From: Adiantum capillus-veneris
Taxonomy: Eukaryota; Streptophyta; Polypodiopsida; Polypodiales; Pteridaceae
NCBI GenBank assembly: GCA_014529385.2
Contig: CM043965.1
Location: 15,686,912-15,750,911, forward strand
Direction: 5' to 3'
Length of the DNA: 64,000 nucleotides
The notes below the pieces were generated by a model, which saw only the letters and a program-made list of their open reading frames with translations, was not told the origin of the DNA and searched no databases. Below are positions 51,286-61,634 of the stretch, in pieces; positions within the stretch are counted from its first letter, which is position 1, and each line of letters starts with the position of its first letter. The translations under genes and the position numbers were made by a program.

Positions 51286-52500
51286 TTCAGAAAGCTCGCA
51301 AATTTACACTAACAGGTGAAGACCTAATGACCTACGACAGAGACGGGGTGTTGAGGAGAGTACTCTACAAAGAAGAGATTAACTTGGTGCTGGAGCAATG
51401 CCATGAGGAGAGCGGACACCAGGGAAAAGTTCAAGTACTGTTTCGAGTGCTGAGAGCAGGTTTTTGGCGGCCTTCAGTAGTGAAGGATGTGCACTATTGG
51501 TGCAAGACCTGCCATGAATGCCAGACTATAGGAGAGAGGCGTTTGGTAGCTGAGTCACAGGGAGCCATTATTGCTTAGAATTCTTTCGACAAGTGGGGTT
51601 TGGATGCCATTGGTCCACCCCTAAGTCTACAAGTGGCAAGAAATATGTTGTGGTAGCCATCGACTACCTCACCAGGTGGGTCAAGGCCAAAGCTGTGAAG
51701 GAGGTAAATGCACAGGTTGTGGCCCACTTTGTTTTCGATAACATTTGTTTCCGTTTTGGAGTTCCATGGGTACTCATTTTTGATAGAGGGCAAGGGTTTA
51801 AAAGCAAGCTTATGCAGGCATTGGTGGAAAAACTAAAGATTCAGCATCGGTTTTCCTCGCCTTATCATCCCCAATGCAATGGTATTGTGGAGAGTGCCAA
51901 TGGAAAAATCATCAAAATGCTCACGAAGTATGTGTATAAGCAGGAGACAGAATGGGAGATCAATCTAGAGAAGTGTCTATGGGCCTACAGGACGTCCGAC
52001 AAAGTGGCAACCAACTTTACTCCATTTGAATTGGTTTATGGTAAGGAGGCACTGTTGCCGTGCATACACAGTTGGGTGCTTTAAAAGGTATGTGACGCAT
52101 CAATGCCACTCCACAAGCTGTCTTACAAGATAGGATTGTTGGCCTTGAGGCATTACAGATGGATATAGAGGCAGCAGCAGACTACTACGTGAAGCAGCGG
52201 GAAAGGAGAATGGCCAAAGTCAATGAGAGTCTGCCAGAAAAAAAGATAGAAGAAGGGGACCTAGTAATGAATTACGAGAGCTACTTGGACTTCACCTTCC
52301 AAAAGAACCTCAAAAAAAAATGGATGGGTTCGTACAAAGTACAAAAGGCCTTTTTAAATGGGGCCTATCAGTTGGTGAGAGCCAATGGTAAGCTTCTCAG
52401 GCACAGGGTAAATGGTGTACGGCTCAAGCTATACTTTGATAGGGGAGTGGTGCCCGATGTAAGTCAGATTGTGACCAGGGGGGTTGGGCAACCCACCTGA
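51286..52500 (+). pseudogene. Integrase of the Tat-like element
   Basis: Zinc module: HEESGHQGKVQVLFRVLRAG ... CKTCHECQ. After a TAG (51576) and frame changes the core reads VVVAIDYLTRWVKAK (Asp), LIFDRGQGFKSKL (Asp) and YHPQCNGIVESANGK (Glu), then ECLWAYRTS-like text. A break near 52085 precedes the C-terminal domain (QRERRMAKVNESLPEKKIEE; KWMGSYKVQKAFLNGAYQLV), ending at 52500. No chromodomain. Confidence 0.82.
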
Positions 52501-52667
52501 AAGGGCTCAAGAGTAACAAACATACAATTTTGTACATATTATACATATTCTACATATGGTGGTGTGTTTTCCAGTGTGCTTGAGTGTTTGTAGAGTGTTG
52601 CAAGTTTCAAGTTCAATACAGCTACTTTTGGTTGAACATGAATGTTCAACTGGAGGGTGGGCAATGA

Positions 52668-53281
52668 TGGTGCAACCAAAGTTGGTCTATGAAGGGAAGT
52701 GCTCTATGGCAAGCTATGGGTGCTAGCACGTGCATGGCAAAGGGCTAAAGCAAGAATGAAGGCCTTGGGAGAGCATGTCATTGCAAAAGTGTATGTCTAA
52801 CATGGTTTTTTAGGCCAAAAAAGGCCCTAGAATGCTCCAAGTGGAATAGCGATAAAGGTGCCCGGAATGCTGAGTCAGTGCTCTAGAATGTGGTCTTTGA
52901 GATGCTCTATGAGCCCGTCCAAAATGGCTCGTCAAACGGAGCCCAAATGTGAGAGATGTGGCACCTTGAAGTGGGATGCATTGCAGATTCTCGTCGGATC
53001 GGGCGGGTGCAAGTGGTTGGCGAGAGATGATGCGAGTTGATATGCTTGAAGTGCTCGATTTGTAAAGCATGCCCGGTCTTCTCGGATTGAGAAGCAGGCT
53101 CACAGATGGAAAGTTATGGCCAGTTAAAAGTTTTTCAGGGGTCGGGTGTGTACAAGGTTGTCTGCATTAAAAGGCGTGCTGCTAGGTGTTGTTCTAACCT
53201 CGACCAGGTTTGGCAAGGTAGCATGCACTGTGGGGGGTCAATTGAAATCGATGGCTTGGAAATCAAAATCATGGGCAATTG
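52668..53281 (+). repeat. Truncated 3' LTR of the Tat-like element
   Basis: Aligns with the first 613 bp of the 5' LTR, then jumps to CACTA copy 3 sequence over a 3-base shared TTG (53279-53281). The purine-rich GGAGGGTGGG just upstream (52652-52661) is the probable polypurine tract. Confidence 0.85.
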
Positions 53282-53314
53282 CTCAATGAGTAAATCTATC
53301 CAGAAGGGAATCAC

Positions 53315-55068
53315 ATGCCCCCTACCCGTCTAGCCTCTAAAAAGCTTCTTACTAATTTAGGATTGGATTATCACAAAATACATGTATGTCCTAATGATTG
53401 TATACTTTTTCGCATAGAGTATGCAAACTTGGAACAATGTCCCAATTGTGGATCAAACAGGTACAAGGAGGACACACAAGGAAAATGTATCCCTGCAAAG
53501 GTCCTTCAACACTTTCTTATCTTTCCAAGAATAAAGAGCATGTTCAGGTGCAAGTCCATAGCCGCTTTGATGACATGGCACTCAAATACTAGATTGACAT
53601 GGCACTCAAATACTAGATCAATAGATTATGTGATGTGTGTACCTACTAACTCTCGTGCATGGAAGCACATAGAGGAAAGTTGGCCTACATTTAAGAAGAG
53701 CCTCGATGTATCCGCTTTGGTGTGGCAATGGACAAAGTAAACCCATTCGGATTATGGAGTTACCCATGGATCACGTGGCCTATTTGTCTGGTTAATTATG
53801 ATCTTCCACCATGGCTCGCTATCAAGAAGGGCCATCTGTTGTTGTCATTGATCATCCTAGGAAAGTACAAAGCAAGAACATAGACGTCTATCTGGCACCA
53901 CTTATAGAAGAGATCCAAATCCTGTGGACAAGAATTGATGTGGTTGATATGTCCCAACCAATCATACGACGGAATGTACATGTGCAAGGCATTCTCATGT
54001 GGACCATGCACGATTGGCTAGGCTTTGGTGAGTGCTCAGGTAAGTGCCTTTGAAACCCTCACACACATGTGATTCCTGGCTATGCCAACACTTTTATATT
54101 TTAATTTTGTGATGTTTCAAGCTTGAGTTACTCGAGCAATCATGCATGTCCAAAATGTGGTCCTTGACTTGGCTTCCGCCGCTCTGAGCATTTGAGCAAG
54201 ACATTTTACAAGGAGCATGGTAGATTTCTTCCTGAAGGACATGAGCTACATGGACCAAACATATGCAAACATGACATGCATCCACTGAAAGCGAGCAATT
54301 GGAAAAACATGTGGCTAGAGAGGAGATATTGGATGCCACCTGGCATGGAAAGACTTTCTATTTTCCATGAAATCCCGTACTGGAGTGACTTGCGGATTAA
54401 TCCTTTGCTCGACCCACTACACATCTTTAAGAATGTGGGGGAGATCATATGGAAAACCATCCCTGAAAAATGGGAGAGCAAGGCCCAAAGAGATGACCTG
54501 CAGGCTGTGGGTGATTCCAGAGATGTGGCCTTGACTTAAACCCAATGGAAAGTTTGTTATACCAAAAGGTACATGGGTTCTAAGTCGTGCAAAATAGCAA
54601 CAAGTGAAGAAGACTGTATCTTCATTCAAGACTCCCACAGGGTGCATGTGAAGTTTGAAGACGGCTTTTACAAGAGATGACAATCTCAATGGTTTTAAAT
54701 CCCACGATTGACACAAATCTTTACAGTTCATCTTACCAATTGCCATAAAAAGTTGTTTGACAGAGGACATTAGAAGAAAAATTTACAAAATCAGTGAGTT
54801 GGTACGTTGGATCGGGATAAAAGAGATAATAGAAGAGAGCATCGATGTAGCGCGTTTAAATGCTATTGAAGTAGTGTGCATGGTGGAGAAGTACTTTCCA
54901 ACAAACATTATTACCATCCAAATGCATGTACTTGTGCATGTGGTCGATGAAGTTGCAGTTGCTGGGGTGGTCCATAGTAGGTGGATGTTCTTCTTGGAGA
55001 GAATTATGAAGACTTTAAGGGGGTTTGTTCGTCAAAGCGAAGAGCGACGAAGAAGTAGAGTTCGATGA
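53315..55068 (+). pseudogene. TNP2-like transposase, copy 3
   Basis: LGLDYHKIHVCPNDCILF, CPNCGSNRYKEDTQ and IKSMFRCKSIAALMTWHS, then a 24-bp tandem duplication (53572-53619) that repeats the MTWHSNTR segment. The ORF ends at 53740 through the same one-base loss seen in copy 2. Then IDVYLAPLIEEIQILW, ILMWTMHDWLGFGEC, the HGRFLPEGHELHGPNICKHD exon (54192-54539), and the DUF4218-like end (54757-55068: IQMHVLVHVVDEVAVAG, RWMFFLERIMKTLRGFV). Confidence 0.82.
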
Positions 55069-55308
55069 TGAAGATGCAAAAGTACAGATTGAGATAGACA
55101 TTTTTGGTGCATCAGATCTCATAGAGGATGAGAGATTAACTAATGATTTTTGCTAGGAACTCTTTTGTAAAACTCTTTTCATTAGTCTACAATACACTTT
55201 AGATTCATTCATTTGTGTAGTAGCTTCATTGATTTGTTATTTGTATTGATTAAGCATTTCTTCTATAAACTAACCTATTTTGTGGGTGTTGTTTGTATAT
55301 GATTAGCC

Positions 55309-56203
55309 ATGGCCGATGACGATGATCCATACTCTCCTAGTTTTAGTTTTCCTCTCACTCCAGCCGGCATGTCACCCGAGAAGATGGGCTCGTTTTTGTC
55401 TCAGTTCATACCAAAGTAGGTCGCGATGGCATAGCACCTTTGGCTAGCATGTCCCTCTAGACCTACTACGATAGACCCTACACCCGAGACTAGTGTGGTC
55501 CCTACATCGAGCGGCCCCACACCTCAGTCTAGTGTGCCACCTATGCCTAGGACTCGTGTGCCTCCTACATCGACGGGTGGTTCATCCTCGAGACGAGGTA
55601 GGCATCGTTTTGGAGGTGGTGGTTGTTGTGGTTGCAGTTCTACCAACGCGTCCACACCATCGAGAGAGCGTCCACCACTCTCTTCAGTAGATAGTTCACC
55701 GATTGGCACACCACGTACACCTTGGGGATCACACGAGCATGATCCTAGCAAGGTGTACAAGAGCAGGGATGGGGCTGTTGTGGTGGATAGGGTCGGAAAG
55801 GCCATGCAATAGAGGATTCGACAGATCTATACGATTCAATTTGGTCACTGTGATGGAGGTTTGGGATAACCTCAATGTTGAAAGAAAGAATTACATCGTC
55901 GAGGCCATTCACAAAGAGTACAAGCCGACAGAGGGATACAATCCAGTCTCGAACCCCTGGATTTTGAGCATGGCGAAGTCCACCATGTCACACCGTCGGT
56001 CAGAGGCGAGAGACAGGTACAATGACAGCAGTCCTAAGCCGGCATGGTTGGATGCAGAGGAGTGGGCGGGAATTGCACAAGAGACACATGACAATCCTCA
56101 TGATTTCAGCAGCAGAGAGATGCAGTCAGAGCACGTTTGGAGTCTGCTGGAGCGTCACATCTTGAGAGTGGAGGCTAAGATACGCTTCGATATGAGTTTG
56201 TAA
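55309..56203 (+). pseudogene. Second CACTA protein (Ptta/En-Spm-like), copy 3
   Basis: The ATG at 55309 opens MADDDDPYSPSFSFPLTP. TAGs near 55417 and 55429 fall at probable Gln positions. Then come Ser/Thr/Pro-rich text, RFGGGGCCGCSS and RTPWGSHEHDPSKVY. A TAG ends that frame at 55812, and a frame change near 55840 leads to the conserved region VMEVWDNLNVERKNYIVEAI, RRSEARDRYNDSSPKPAWLD and EEWAGIAQETHDN, with a donor-like GTAAGT at 56202. The fuller version of the region fused to TNP2 in copy 1. In the known family such proteins bind subterminal repeats. Confidence 0.65.
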
Positions 56204-56439
56204 GTATTATACGTATGCTTTAAATTATGGAAAATATATATGTTATTTGAAGATTTATCTAATGATTAAACCATAATTTTGCAGAAAGTTGCCGTAAAGC
56301 ATCTTCCGACACGCCGAGAGGAGAAGTATGGGTACAAGCATGGACTTGTGGCCCTTTTGACCCAGCTGGCAAGAGGAGGGAGAGGACGTCAACTGGGAGG
56401 CATTACCATGAGGGTCTTTTCACTCAGTGATTGTTTCCA

Positions 56440-56770
56440 TATGTACACTTTTGTAGTGCTTATGTTTATGGTTTATGGTATGGCACAGATGTTATGGTTA
56501 AGATTTGGCAGTCAAGTTAAGGTTATTGTTTTGCTATGATGGTATGGAAATCATGTGATGGTGATGGTTATGGTTATGGTTGTGCAATGATGGTATGGTT
56601 GTTATGGTTATGGTATGACAAGCAAGCTACGGTAATGGTTATGGTATGGCAAACACGTTAGGTTTATGTTTTTGCAATTTTCGACTCATGTTTTAATTAT
56701 GGTTATAAAATCTTTATGCCGTTATTCCATGATCAAGATTTTGATTTTGTGGTTATGTTTTTATTATAAT
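56440..56770. repeat. GGTTATGG array (3' subterminal, copy 3)
   Basis: Degenerate GTTATGGTTATGGTATGGC units, equivalent to those in copies 1 and 2. Confidence 0.7.
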
Positions 56771-56929
56771 TTTGCTAATTGCCATACACTCGCTCTTTAG
56801 CGTCAGTTTGTAGGCGGAGTGCGGTTGCTTGTGCACTCTTCCTTTGGACAGAGAAGGTTGTTTTCTTTTGTTGCAGTACATTCAACATCAGTTTCTAGCC
56901 CTCTCTCTCCAAAAAAAAATTGCAGGTTT

Positions 56930-57191
56930 GGTCCTCGATACAGAGTACAGTACAGGCATCGATATAGACCTCAAGAGCAGCGTTGAAATATGCAATGGTA
57001 TTACCGGTGGTTATTTCATTGCATATTTCGACACTCATTTCATGGTTTATTCCGACGTTTATAATATCGGTACTTATACCGATGTTACAATACCGGCGGC
57101 TCTTTCGAGGCCTATTTCAACGCTTTTTAGTTTTAAAACTAACTTTATTTTGTCGATATTTGCACCAATTTCTACGCGCCGTGTTGTAGTG
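56930..57191. repeat. CACTA copy 3 3' terminal region
   Basis: Subterminal units (GGCATCGATATAGACC, TCGGTACTTATACCGATG, TACCGGCGGC) and the end ...GTTGTAGTG. TTTTAGTTTTAAAACTAACTTT is shared with copy 2 on the other strand. A 76-residue-scale ORF here is a shadow. Confidence 0.7.
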
Positions 57192-57271
57192 TTTGGACGT
57201 TTCACCGACAATAAGTGTTTGGATTAACATAAAAGTACATAAGTTCTAACTGTCCGAACACAATGTCCATT

Positions 57272-58309
57272 TATAACCTAAACATGAGTTAACATATAAC
57301 ATAACCTAACTTTTCACGTACAACCTATAACCTAATCTAACATAACCTATAACCTAACTTGTTGCCTAAACCTGACCTATAATCTAGCTAACCTATCCTA
57401 TAACCTATAACGTAACTTATAACTTAATTATAACATTTAATTTAAACTTAACATATAAGCTAACCTAACCTAACCCAACGTAACTTAACATATAACCTAA
57501 CATATAACTTATAACTTATATATACCCTAACCTAACCTATAACATAAACTAAACCTAATCAAAACCTAAAACCTAAACCTCATCAATCGCATAATTTCAA
57601 AAACGACAGTATTCAAAACAAAAATTCTCCAAAATAAGATTTTTTCAGAAACCAAAACAAAAAAATTTGTAATTCAAAACAAAATTTCACAACATAAACC
57701 ATAATATCTTTTAAAGCATTAAAAGTTTAAAACATTGAAAGTTCAAAGCGTGAAATTTTCTTTTATCAATATTAAAAAAATTTAAATAAATGTAATATGC
57801 ATAAAAAGTTCAAGCACTCACATGCGGCCTATTTGAGCAAGAAAAGGTGTTGTAAACGTCCTTGAACGTGCAAAAACGTGCACACACACACCATGTTAAA
57901 CCCTAAATCTTAAAGCTACAAGTAAACTTGAAAACAATTTCACATTAGTGCTATGGAGTAGTCCACAAGCAAGATTAGCACCTCCGACAACTAGTTTCGC
58001 ACCAGATCTGTAAGAGGTGAGGAGGAAGATAGTAAGAGAAAAGGTGCAAGAAGAAGAGAAATGCGTAGGAAAAGCCCGTAGGGTTTGTGTTTTTGCACGG
58101 TCGTCGATGTAGGTATCGGTACAGGCGTCGGAAAGGACATTCGTACAGGCGTCAAAAAGTGGATCTTAACAGGTGTCAGAAGATACATCAGAATAGGTGT
58201 CGAAAATTTAAAAATGATTTTTTAAAAAAACTTCATCTCCCTCCATACTTACCTACACATATACCGACGCCCGCCATTGATGCTAGAATTTAAGTGACCT
58301 CTTGTAGTG
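57272..58309. repeat. Resumed 5' subterminal DNA of CACTA copy 2
   Basis: The TAACCT array resumes (57272-57590), then AT-rich DNA without genes (57590-58070), then four ACAGG(C/T)GTC(A/G)(A/G)AA units (about 58111, 58133, 58159, 58187) and the terminal ...CTCTTGTAGTG at 58309. Confidence 0.65.
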
Positions 58310-58585
58310 TTTTTGTATTTGTTAGAGACACTGAGAGTTTGAAATTTATGAATAACAAGTCCATGAGTTTTAAAAAACCATCCTAATCGCATGTTCCAGC
58401 ATAAATCTCATGTTCAAGCATGGATCCACTGTGGGTTTGAGATTTGGATGATTGTCTTAATTTCATCCTCTTGAATTGTGTCTTATTAGGGATATTAAGA
58501 TGAGGTCTCATCGTCAAGCATACATCCTCTTTGAGATTGAGATTTGGACAATTGTCAAAATCCACTAAGTGGTTTGTGCATTTGT
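58310..58585. repeat. Ancestral degenerate repeat, right half
   Basis: TTGTATTTGTTAG, CATGTTCAAGCATGGATC and GAGATTTGGA-ATTGTC phrases continue those of 39553-40397. TTT at 58310-58312 is the target duplication. Confidence 0.6.
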
Positions 58586-58618
58586 CTTTTTTTTTTTTTT
58601 TTGGAGGGGGGGGGGGGG
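58586..58618. repeat. Homopolymer junction: poly-T then poly-G
   Basis: About 18-20 T, then GGAGG and about 12 G. The T run could be the poly(A) tail (minus strand) of the LINE to the right; the G run is unexplained. Confidence 0.7.
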
Positions 58619-59155
58619 TCACTATGCGTAAAACCTATATATCACGTGCGTTCAAGGACTATTTGTAAAACCCCTTAGACGTTGCAATTTTTTCACTAAT
58701 AAAAGGGACCCTTTTCCTTTTCTTTTTTTTCCGAGAAAAAGATCCTTCTATTAGTTAATGAAAACTGCCCATAGGGCTACATCCACCTTTGCAGGAGAGG
58801 GCTACAACAAGCATGATGGGGAGACTCTCCCAATGAAAAAACAACATATATACAATGAGGCTAAATCAAGAGATGGGAGGAGGGAAGATCCACAAAGGTG
58901 GACAGTAGTGCCATCTGGGTATCCCTTGGACAATGGTGTAGAAAGGCCCAGGGCGCCAGAGTCGAAGGAAAGCCTCGTGGCGCTCCCGCATGCGGTCGGA
59001 GCTGCCCTGTAGTCCCTCAAGCTGTCCTCTGAGAGTATGGATCAGCTCTAGCCAAAGTCACGAACAGTCTCTGCTGGTGGCACAGGGCGAGCCTCAAAGA
59101 TGCGGAAACAGCAGGCCCGCCAGATGAACCAGAGAGCTAGGCCGCTGATGAGCTC

Positions 59156-59725
59156 CTAACACTCCTCTCTCACATTGCACCACTCCTGTGGAGTAAGATC
59201 TGTAGCAGGATGGAGAGTAGGTCGCCCCCCCTGCATCACTATCATCCTGCTGGTGGAAGATAGCTCAAACTGAAGTGCCGGGCCCGTGAGGGTGGACCAA
59301 GGGGCTGCCCCCCAAGTGTACTGTCGAGCCGTGGAGAGGGCAGGCATCAACCGAAGAACTCGTAGCCACACCTGCTGGGCCGAGGGACAGTCCCAAAGAC
59401 AGTGACGCTGACTCTCCACCAACTGGTCACAGGATGCACATGCGGCCGAGAGACCACTATGCACAAGCCAGCTCCCTACTGCTATGGCTCTGTGTGCAGC
59501 CAGCCACTGGAACAAAGTGACGCGCCTCGGCTGTCTGGAGTCCCACAGCCTCTGCCAAAAAGCTACCAAGAACTCAACTGTGAGGCCCTCCTCTTGCCAA
59601 TGACGTGCTGCAGTGGGGCGGGCCTCTCTCTGTGCTGCAAGTATATGACGTCCAAGCCGAACAGTGTACTGAAAAAAAAGACTCCTGGGCGGTCTGCAGA
59701 AGAGAAGGGGTACCTCCATAGCCAC
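59156..59725 (-). pseudogene. LINE ORF2 C-terminal zinc (zf-RVT-like) domain
   Basis: RRVTLFQWLAAHRAIAVGSW, then a Cys/His set in the ~30 residues after SGLSAACASC (H and C in RHCLWDC), the reverse-transcriptase-associated zinc domain of plant L1 elements. In a different frame from the RT part, so one indel lies near 59740. A TAG ends it at 59156, but ELISGLALWFIWRACCFRIF continues in frame beyond. Confidence 0.8.
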
Positions 59726-59789
59726 TCACCAGGATCCCACTGTACTCGTGCCAGTGGACAGCACTCCCAATCCCATAGCCTCCAGTGTC

Positions 59790-61634
59790 CTATCTCAAGA
59801 GCTCTGGGCCAGGGTTGATGACGCAAGTCCTCCCACAGATGCCCACAACTCGGATCCTCTGGAAACACCACTCTGCTACCTGCGAGGCCGCTACTGACAC
59901 TCGCTGTAATCGTCCCCCACCCTGAAGCTCGAAGAACAGGGCTGGGACAGTCTCCGAGCAAGCCCTGACTGAAATGAGAACCTCCAGTCGTGTGAAGACT
60001 CCCATCCACCGGGGTGCTACTGGCTCGAGAGGCGTGAGCCACTCAGCTGGAACTAACTCTGAGATGTCCTGAAACATGCTCTGCACCCCTCTCATGCCCT
60101 GTAGCTGGACAGCCTGCACCTCCTTTGACAAACCTGTGAACACTAGCTAGTCACCTAGAGAGCGCGCTGGACCTGCTGCCATGGGACCCCAAGAAACATG
60201 AGGCCGACTCCCAACCAAGTGGCCTCTCTGAGTGCTAACCATGGGGTTCTAGACGAGGGGCTGCCGTAGGTGCTCCTCCGTGCATGTTGGCTGTCTCTGC
60301 TCCAGGCAATGCCGTAATAGCTCCCAAGATCGAAGAAAACTCACCGCGAATCGGTCGTCCAGTCTCCTTCTCAAACCAACTCGGCGCAACTCTGTAAAGA
60401 TCCATCTGGTCGAAGGTTGCCAAGGGCCTCCTGACTGAGGCACCCTGGCACGAAGCCTCTGCAGCAAGAAATCCTTCCAGGGCTACTTGCCTGGAAGAAG
60501 TCCTCTGACGACGAACTTTCCAAGAAGGGCTCTGCTCTGCTCTGCTGGATCAATGATCCCAAGTCCTCCCTGAGAACAAGGAAGTGTGATGACCGACCAA
60601 GCCACCTTGGCTCAGGCAATCTGAGTGTCGCGACCTGACCAAAGGAAGTTCCTGATCATTCTCTCTACCTGGCTGATACAAGAACTCGAGAAGATCCAGC
60701 AAGAAGTGATGTACCACATAGTCGCCAACAACACCTGGTTGGCAACTACTACTCTACCAGCCAACGAAAGTTGTGCTGAGCTCCAATGTAACAGCTTTCT
60801 CCTGATGGACAGGAGAAGAGGGGCAATCAGCTGCTCGGGGGACAAGTCCAAACCAACCTGACAACCCAAGTACCGAACTGCAGTCCCTGGAGGAATCCAC
60901 CTGAAACCCTTTCCTGGCATCCAATTTGGCACAGGAGCACTGCCAATCGAGAAAGCCACTGTCTTTCTCCAGTTGATCAGTGCGCCTGATGCACAGTAGA
61001 AGGTCTCCAAAGCCTGCTCACATCTGTGTAAATTGGCCTCCTGGCCCTCTAAGTACAAGGCTAAGTCGTCGGCAAACTCAGCGTCCAGAAGCTCATCTCC
61101 CCGTATAGGGAGTGCTAAGCCCCTCAGACCAACCTGCTATGACACCAAAAATCTGCTCATCGCCTCTGCATAGAACAAAAAGAGAAAGGGGGCAAGAGGA
61201 CAACCCCGTCGGACCGATCGTGTGAGCATGAAGCTCTCACCTCTACCTCCTGCCAAAAGCACCTGACTATGAGCCTGTCTGTACAAAGTTGACACCGCTC
61301 TGATCCAAGCATCTGAGAAGCCCATCCTGCGTAGCATGCCCTCTAAAAAGTCCCAGTCAACTCTGTCATATGCCTTCTCAAAATCGAGAAGAAGAATCAC
61401 AAGGTCCTCCCCACGGAGTCGTGCCAGGGCAGAAGCCTCCCAAAAAGTGAAGATGTTGTCAAGGATACTGTGTTCCTTGACAAAACCTGTCTGAGTCCCA
61501 TGTATAAGGCTCTCCAAAAGTGGCTGAATCCTCCAACTCAGAGCCTTGGCAAGAATTTTGTAGGCTGAGTTGAGAATGGTGATGGGGCGCCACTGTCGAA
61601 TCTCATCCAAGGAGCCACCCTCCTTTGGAATGAG
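59790..61634 (-). pseudogene. LINE reverse transcriptase
   Basis: RQWRPITILNSAYKILAKAL, GTQTGFVKEHSILDNIF, VILLLDFEKAYDRVDWDFLE (first catalytic Asp), SVRRGCPLAPFLFLFYAEA, and after a TAG (61137) the catalytic box FADDLALYL (about 61065). Then GALINWRKTVAFSIGS, VRYLGCQVGLDLSPEQL and VVVANQVLLATMWYI. The thumb continues (GGLGIIDPAEQSRALLGKFV; PWKDFLLQRLRARVPQSGG) with TAGs where Gln is expected, to 59790. Confidence 0.88.

Larger units (their letters stand above)
45389..53281 (+). mobile_element. Tat-like Ty3/gypsy retrotransposon, degenerate, 3' LTR truncated
   Basis: TGGTGCAACCAAAGTTGG opens both LTRs (45389 and 52668). Internal order: gag, protease, RT, degenerate RNase H, second (archaeal-type) RNase H, integrase. 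The dual RNase H is the mark of the Tat lineage. The 3' LTR stops after about 614 bp, where CACTA copy 3 sequence begins, so no target duplication can be read. Many stops and frame changes. Confidence 0.9.
53279..57191 (+). mobile_element. CACTA copy 3, 5'-truncated
   Basis: Homology to copy 2 begins within the second transposase exon (TTGCTCAATGAG at 53279; copy 2 equivalent near 43590). The 3' end is ...GCCGTGTTGTAGTG at 57191, i.e. CACTACAACACGGCGCG read inward, close to copy 2's left end. TTT follows at 57192-57194. It has both transposon genes, each broken. Confidence 0.8.
45254..57271. mobile_element. Inserted segment with 34-bp terminal inverted repeats
   Basis: The arms 45254-45287 and 57238-57271 start AATGGACATTGTGTTC and are reverse complements with one visible mismatch. 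Outside them on both sides is the TAACCT array of CACTA copy 2, so the segment lies inside it. It now holds an LTR element and CACTA copy 3. No clear target duplication: flanks GAAGTAC and TATAACC. The original element may have been a small MITE-like transposon later filled by the other two; no transposase of its own is seen. Confidence 0.6.
40398..58309 (-). mobile_element. CACTA copy 2, split by a 12-kb nested insertion
   Basis: The left end CACTACAACGCGTC (40398) and right end, read inward, CACTACAAGAGGTC (58309) match at 11 of 14 positions. TTT flanks both ends (40395-40397, 58310-58312), the 3-bp duplication typical of CACTA. The flanking sequence joins back into the ancestral repeat phrase (...TTAGGTTT / TTGTATTTGTTAG...). 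Without the insert at 45254-57271 it is about 5.9 kb. It encodes TNP2 on the minus strand and lacks the second gene. Confidence 0.8.

Noticed and set aside
57272-58309. A separate short non-autonomous CACTA element
   Set aside because: It has one end only; the partner end with the same TTT duplication and rejoining flank is at 40398, so it is better explained as the displaced 5' part of copy 2.
59402-59818. 138-residue plus-strand ORF in the LINE
   Set aside because: Antisense shadow of the LINE C-terminal region, whose zinc-domain text is clear on the minus strand.
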